From Synura sp. LO234KE (lineage: Eukaryota > Sar > Synurophyceae > Synurales > Mallomonadaceae): a DNA stretch of 10,093 bases. A program made the translations under genes and the position numbers. This document shows, one piece after another, positions 8,735-10,093 of this stretch. The DNA lies in assembly GCA_015143735.1 (NCBI GenBank), contig VKHC01000698.1:1-10093 (forward strand), given 5' to 3'. The notes under the pieces were generated by a model. That model was not told where the DNA came from. It saw only the letters and a program-made list of their open reading frames with translations, and did no database searches. Within the stretch, counting starts at the first letter, position 1; every line of letters starts with the position of its first letter.

Positions 8735-9320
8735 TCAATCCAAAATTATAGAACGATCTCTACGAAGCCTCCATCCTTTATCATCCAACCATGTTTCGTC
8801 CACCGTAAGTCCAGCTTGGCAATATCTTTCCACTACAACTACTCTATCGCCTTCCTTCCATTCAGGTGAATATAAATCGGCACATATCTTGCACGGCGTA
8901 AATAGAAACGCTAAGCTGTAATGAATTGTGCCCATAAAATAGGGAAAGAAAAGTAAATTGTGTTTGAAACAAAATCCCTGTGATAACGCATCCATCGCCG
9001 GGAACAGAATTTCCAAATAAGCCCTTACAGCTTAAGTATCACTCAGTTGTTCCGACGCTTTTATATCTTCATGGAAAATTCGGTGTTCATCGATATGAGA
9101 TATATACTCGCCTTCAACTGAGAATCCGGATTTGCAGCGGACGCAAATTGTTGACCTTTCGTTATGGCAAAAATTATGTCCTTCAGTTGGTGCGATTTTT
9201 CATCGAAGTACTTCCTCAGTAGTTCCGACACGACACGTGACGACTTCCAAGATTCCTGATTTTATCAATGTGCTCCAAAATATCCGGAAGTTTACTTTTA
9301 AAAAAATCAATCGAAGTAGA
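8735..9320 (-). pseudogene. Broken coding-like region with a C2H2 zinc-finger signature
   Basis: Reading the minus strand downward, three frames are protein-like in turn. Open frame 9320-9219 includes KLPDILEHIDKIRNLG. A second frame across about 9260-9160 includes SELLRKYFDEKSHQLKDIIF. A third, 9199-9032, holds the zinc finger; after one TAA (9034-9032) it continues in the same frame to 8735, with CKICADLYSPEWKEGDRVVV. An in-frame TGA (9202-9200) also precedes the finger. Frame changes and stops suggest a decayed gene, possibly from a multicopy or mobile family. Alternatively, short introns may hide a working gene that continues into the model starting at 8620; FSSEELKELLRN at about 8720-8685 would fit between. 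No parent family is recognised. Confidence 0.4.
9083..9145 (-). other. C2H2 zinc-finger motif
   Basis: The 21-residue stretch fits C-x2-C-x3-F-x5-Y-x2-H-x3-H exactly: CVRC, then KSGF, then Tyr at the usual Leu position, then HIDEH. Such fingers bind zinc and usually DNA or RNA. The frame has a stop 18 codons before it and another 16 codons after the last His, so expression is doubtful unless splicing removes them. Confidence 0.65.
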
Positions 9321-9348
9321 TCATTTAAATTGATGTGATAGGCTTTAG

Positions 9349-9486
9349 CGAAAAATAAAAAGAGTATTTCAGATGAGGGAAATCGATTGCAAAATACGAG
9401 AAAGCTATTTCGTCACGTATGCTTCTGGAATGGCCGGCATAGGAAAAACAACAAATTTGGGAGCTGTTTCGTCATTTATAGCATAG
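9349..9486 (+). pseudogene. P-loop ATPase fragment, left arm copy
   Basis: The open frame runs from after a TAG at 9346-9348 to a TAG at 9484-9486. From the ATG at 9373 it codes for 37 residues. MREIDCKIRE leads to YFVTYASGMAGIGKTT, a Walker A motif of the NB-ARC/NACHT/AAA (STAND-like) type with Lys25 and Thr26 as the nucleotide-binding pair, then AVSSF. Everything after the first strand and helix of the ATPase fold is missing. It is a truncated copy, related to the sequence on the opposite strand at 9650-9780. Confidence 0.6.
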
Positions 9487-9800
9487 GGTGACGAATCTTC
9501 ATTATTCTTAAAGAATATCAAATCTAGAGGATGGAGTGAGATATTCGTCGATTTTCTTCACATATTTATCGCCCCCTCCATTCATTTCGATATTAATGTA
9601 ATTCTTTCATAGAAGCATCTCTTCGAATTATGAAGATACCTTACCCAAGGCTAGAAATGATGAAATAGCCACCGCCCTAATTGTTGTTTTTCCTATTCCA
9701 GCCATTACAAAAGAATATGTAACGAAATAGCCTCTTCGTTTTTGTAATCGATTTCCCTCATCTCAAACACTCTTTTCATCGCCTCCTTTCATATGGCTAT
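9350..9800. repeat. Large imperfect inverted repeat carrying the two P-loop fragments
   Basis: The left arm (about 9350-9536) is the reverse complement, with mismatches and small indels, of the right arm (about 9576-9785). Best blocks are AGATGAGGGAAATCGATT (9371-9388 against 9746-9763), GGAAAAACAACAA (9442-9454 against 9681-9693), ATCTTCAT (9495-9502 against 9630-9637) and ATGGAG (9531-9536 against 9576-9581). The centre lies near 9556-9567 with little or no unique spacer. The arms encode the same protein fragment pointing inward, so this is a tail-to-tail duplication of a truncated gene. Confidence 0.85.
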
Positions 9801-10093
9801 CTCCTCTTCCCGCTCAATTAGGATAGAATCCTTCTATATTTGGGAATTGGAGGCTCTGCGTACGACCAGAAAAGTAATATTAGGCGGATGGAAATCTTAA
9901 AACCACTATCTCCACCTGCGAAATCTTCCAAATTCTGGTAAACGAAAGGATGCCTGAAATTTCCAGTATCATCTCTACAGTAGGTGGGAAGCACTCATTT
10001 TGCTGTGCGGGTCAAGAAATCAATAAAAAATGAATACGGCAATATTGCACGCTGCGCGACCCGAGAAATCAAAATCGGGCACTTCAAAGCTAC
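9650..10093 (-). pseudogene. Decayed P-loop ATPase-like gene, right copy, enters from the right edge
   Basis: Read on the minus strand from 10093, one frame is open to 9818 except for a TGA at 9997-9995. It includes VLPTYCRDDTGNFRHPF, YQNLEDFAGGDSGF and PPIPKYRRILS. A shift leads to IEREEEIA, then after a TGA to KEAMKRVFEMREIDY, matching the left copy. The Walker A motif MAGIGKTT (9705-9682) is in another frame, followed by a second AVxxSSF-like stretch. A REEEI motif some 40 residues before a GxxGxGKTT P-loop is the layout of STAND/AAA_16-type ATPases. At least two frame changes and two stops indicate a pseudogene. The 5' part is outside the window. Confidence 0.5.

Noticed and set aside
8735-10093. 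Alternative genetic code reading TGA or TAA as sense
   Set aside because: The 730-codon LRR gene uses standard code throughout and the right-hand frames also need frame changes, so decay is simpler.
1-10093. CRISPR array, bacterial operon, tRNA or rRNA genes
   Set aside because: No regular direct repeats with spacers, no run of closely packed ORFs with ribosome binding sites, and no tRNA- or rRNA-like sequence seen; abundant GT-AG introns indicate a nuclear eukaryotic locus.

Overview
The window looks like nuclear DNA of an intron-rich eukaryote, probably a protist or alga; the clade cannot be fixed from the sequence. No bacterial gene layout, tRNA, rRNA or CRISPR array was seen. The one secure gene lies on the minus strand and fills 1-6029. 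I rebuilt it as 21 exons joined by 20 GT-AG introns (58-325 bases, mean about 192) with every reading-frame phase matching. It gives the first 730 residues of a leucine-rich-repeat (LRR) protein and runs off the left edge. Domain order is: N-terminal helical/coiled-coil region, LRR block 1, a roughly 100-residue insert carrying a WW domain, LRR block 2 with a C-terminal-type cap, a Pro-containing linker, then LRR block 3. About 19 repeats of about 23 residues are visible. LRR and WW domains both bind proteins or peptides, so a scaffold or signalling-adaptor role is inferred, not shown.

Divergent from it, a probable short two-exon gene lies on the plus strand at 6120-6541. The two start codons are only 90 bases apart. 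From about 6719 to 7188 there is no supported gene. That stretch is rich in GTAGCTGTAGTGG-like words and is bounded by a short imperfect inverted repeat, as in a small non-autonomous element. At 7450-7470 three rare-cutter restriction sites abut one another, which looks like a cloning linker or is a coincidence inside a short ORF.

From 7746 to about 8620 a phase-consistent four-exon minus-strand gene model can be built, product unrecognised. Upstream of it (8735-9320, minus) are coding-like frames broken by stops and frame changes, including one textbook C2H2 zinc-finger signature. The right end (about 9350-9800) is a large imperfect inverted repeat. Each arm codes, toward the centre, for the same P-loop ATPase fragment (GMAGIGKTT / MAGIGKTT). 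The right arm continues outward to the window edge as a decayed longer copy. The right third therefore looks like accessory DNA with relics of multicopy genes, while the left 60 percent is an intact gene.
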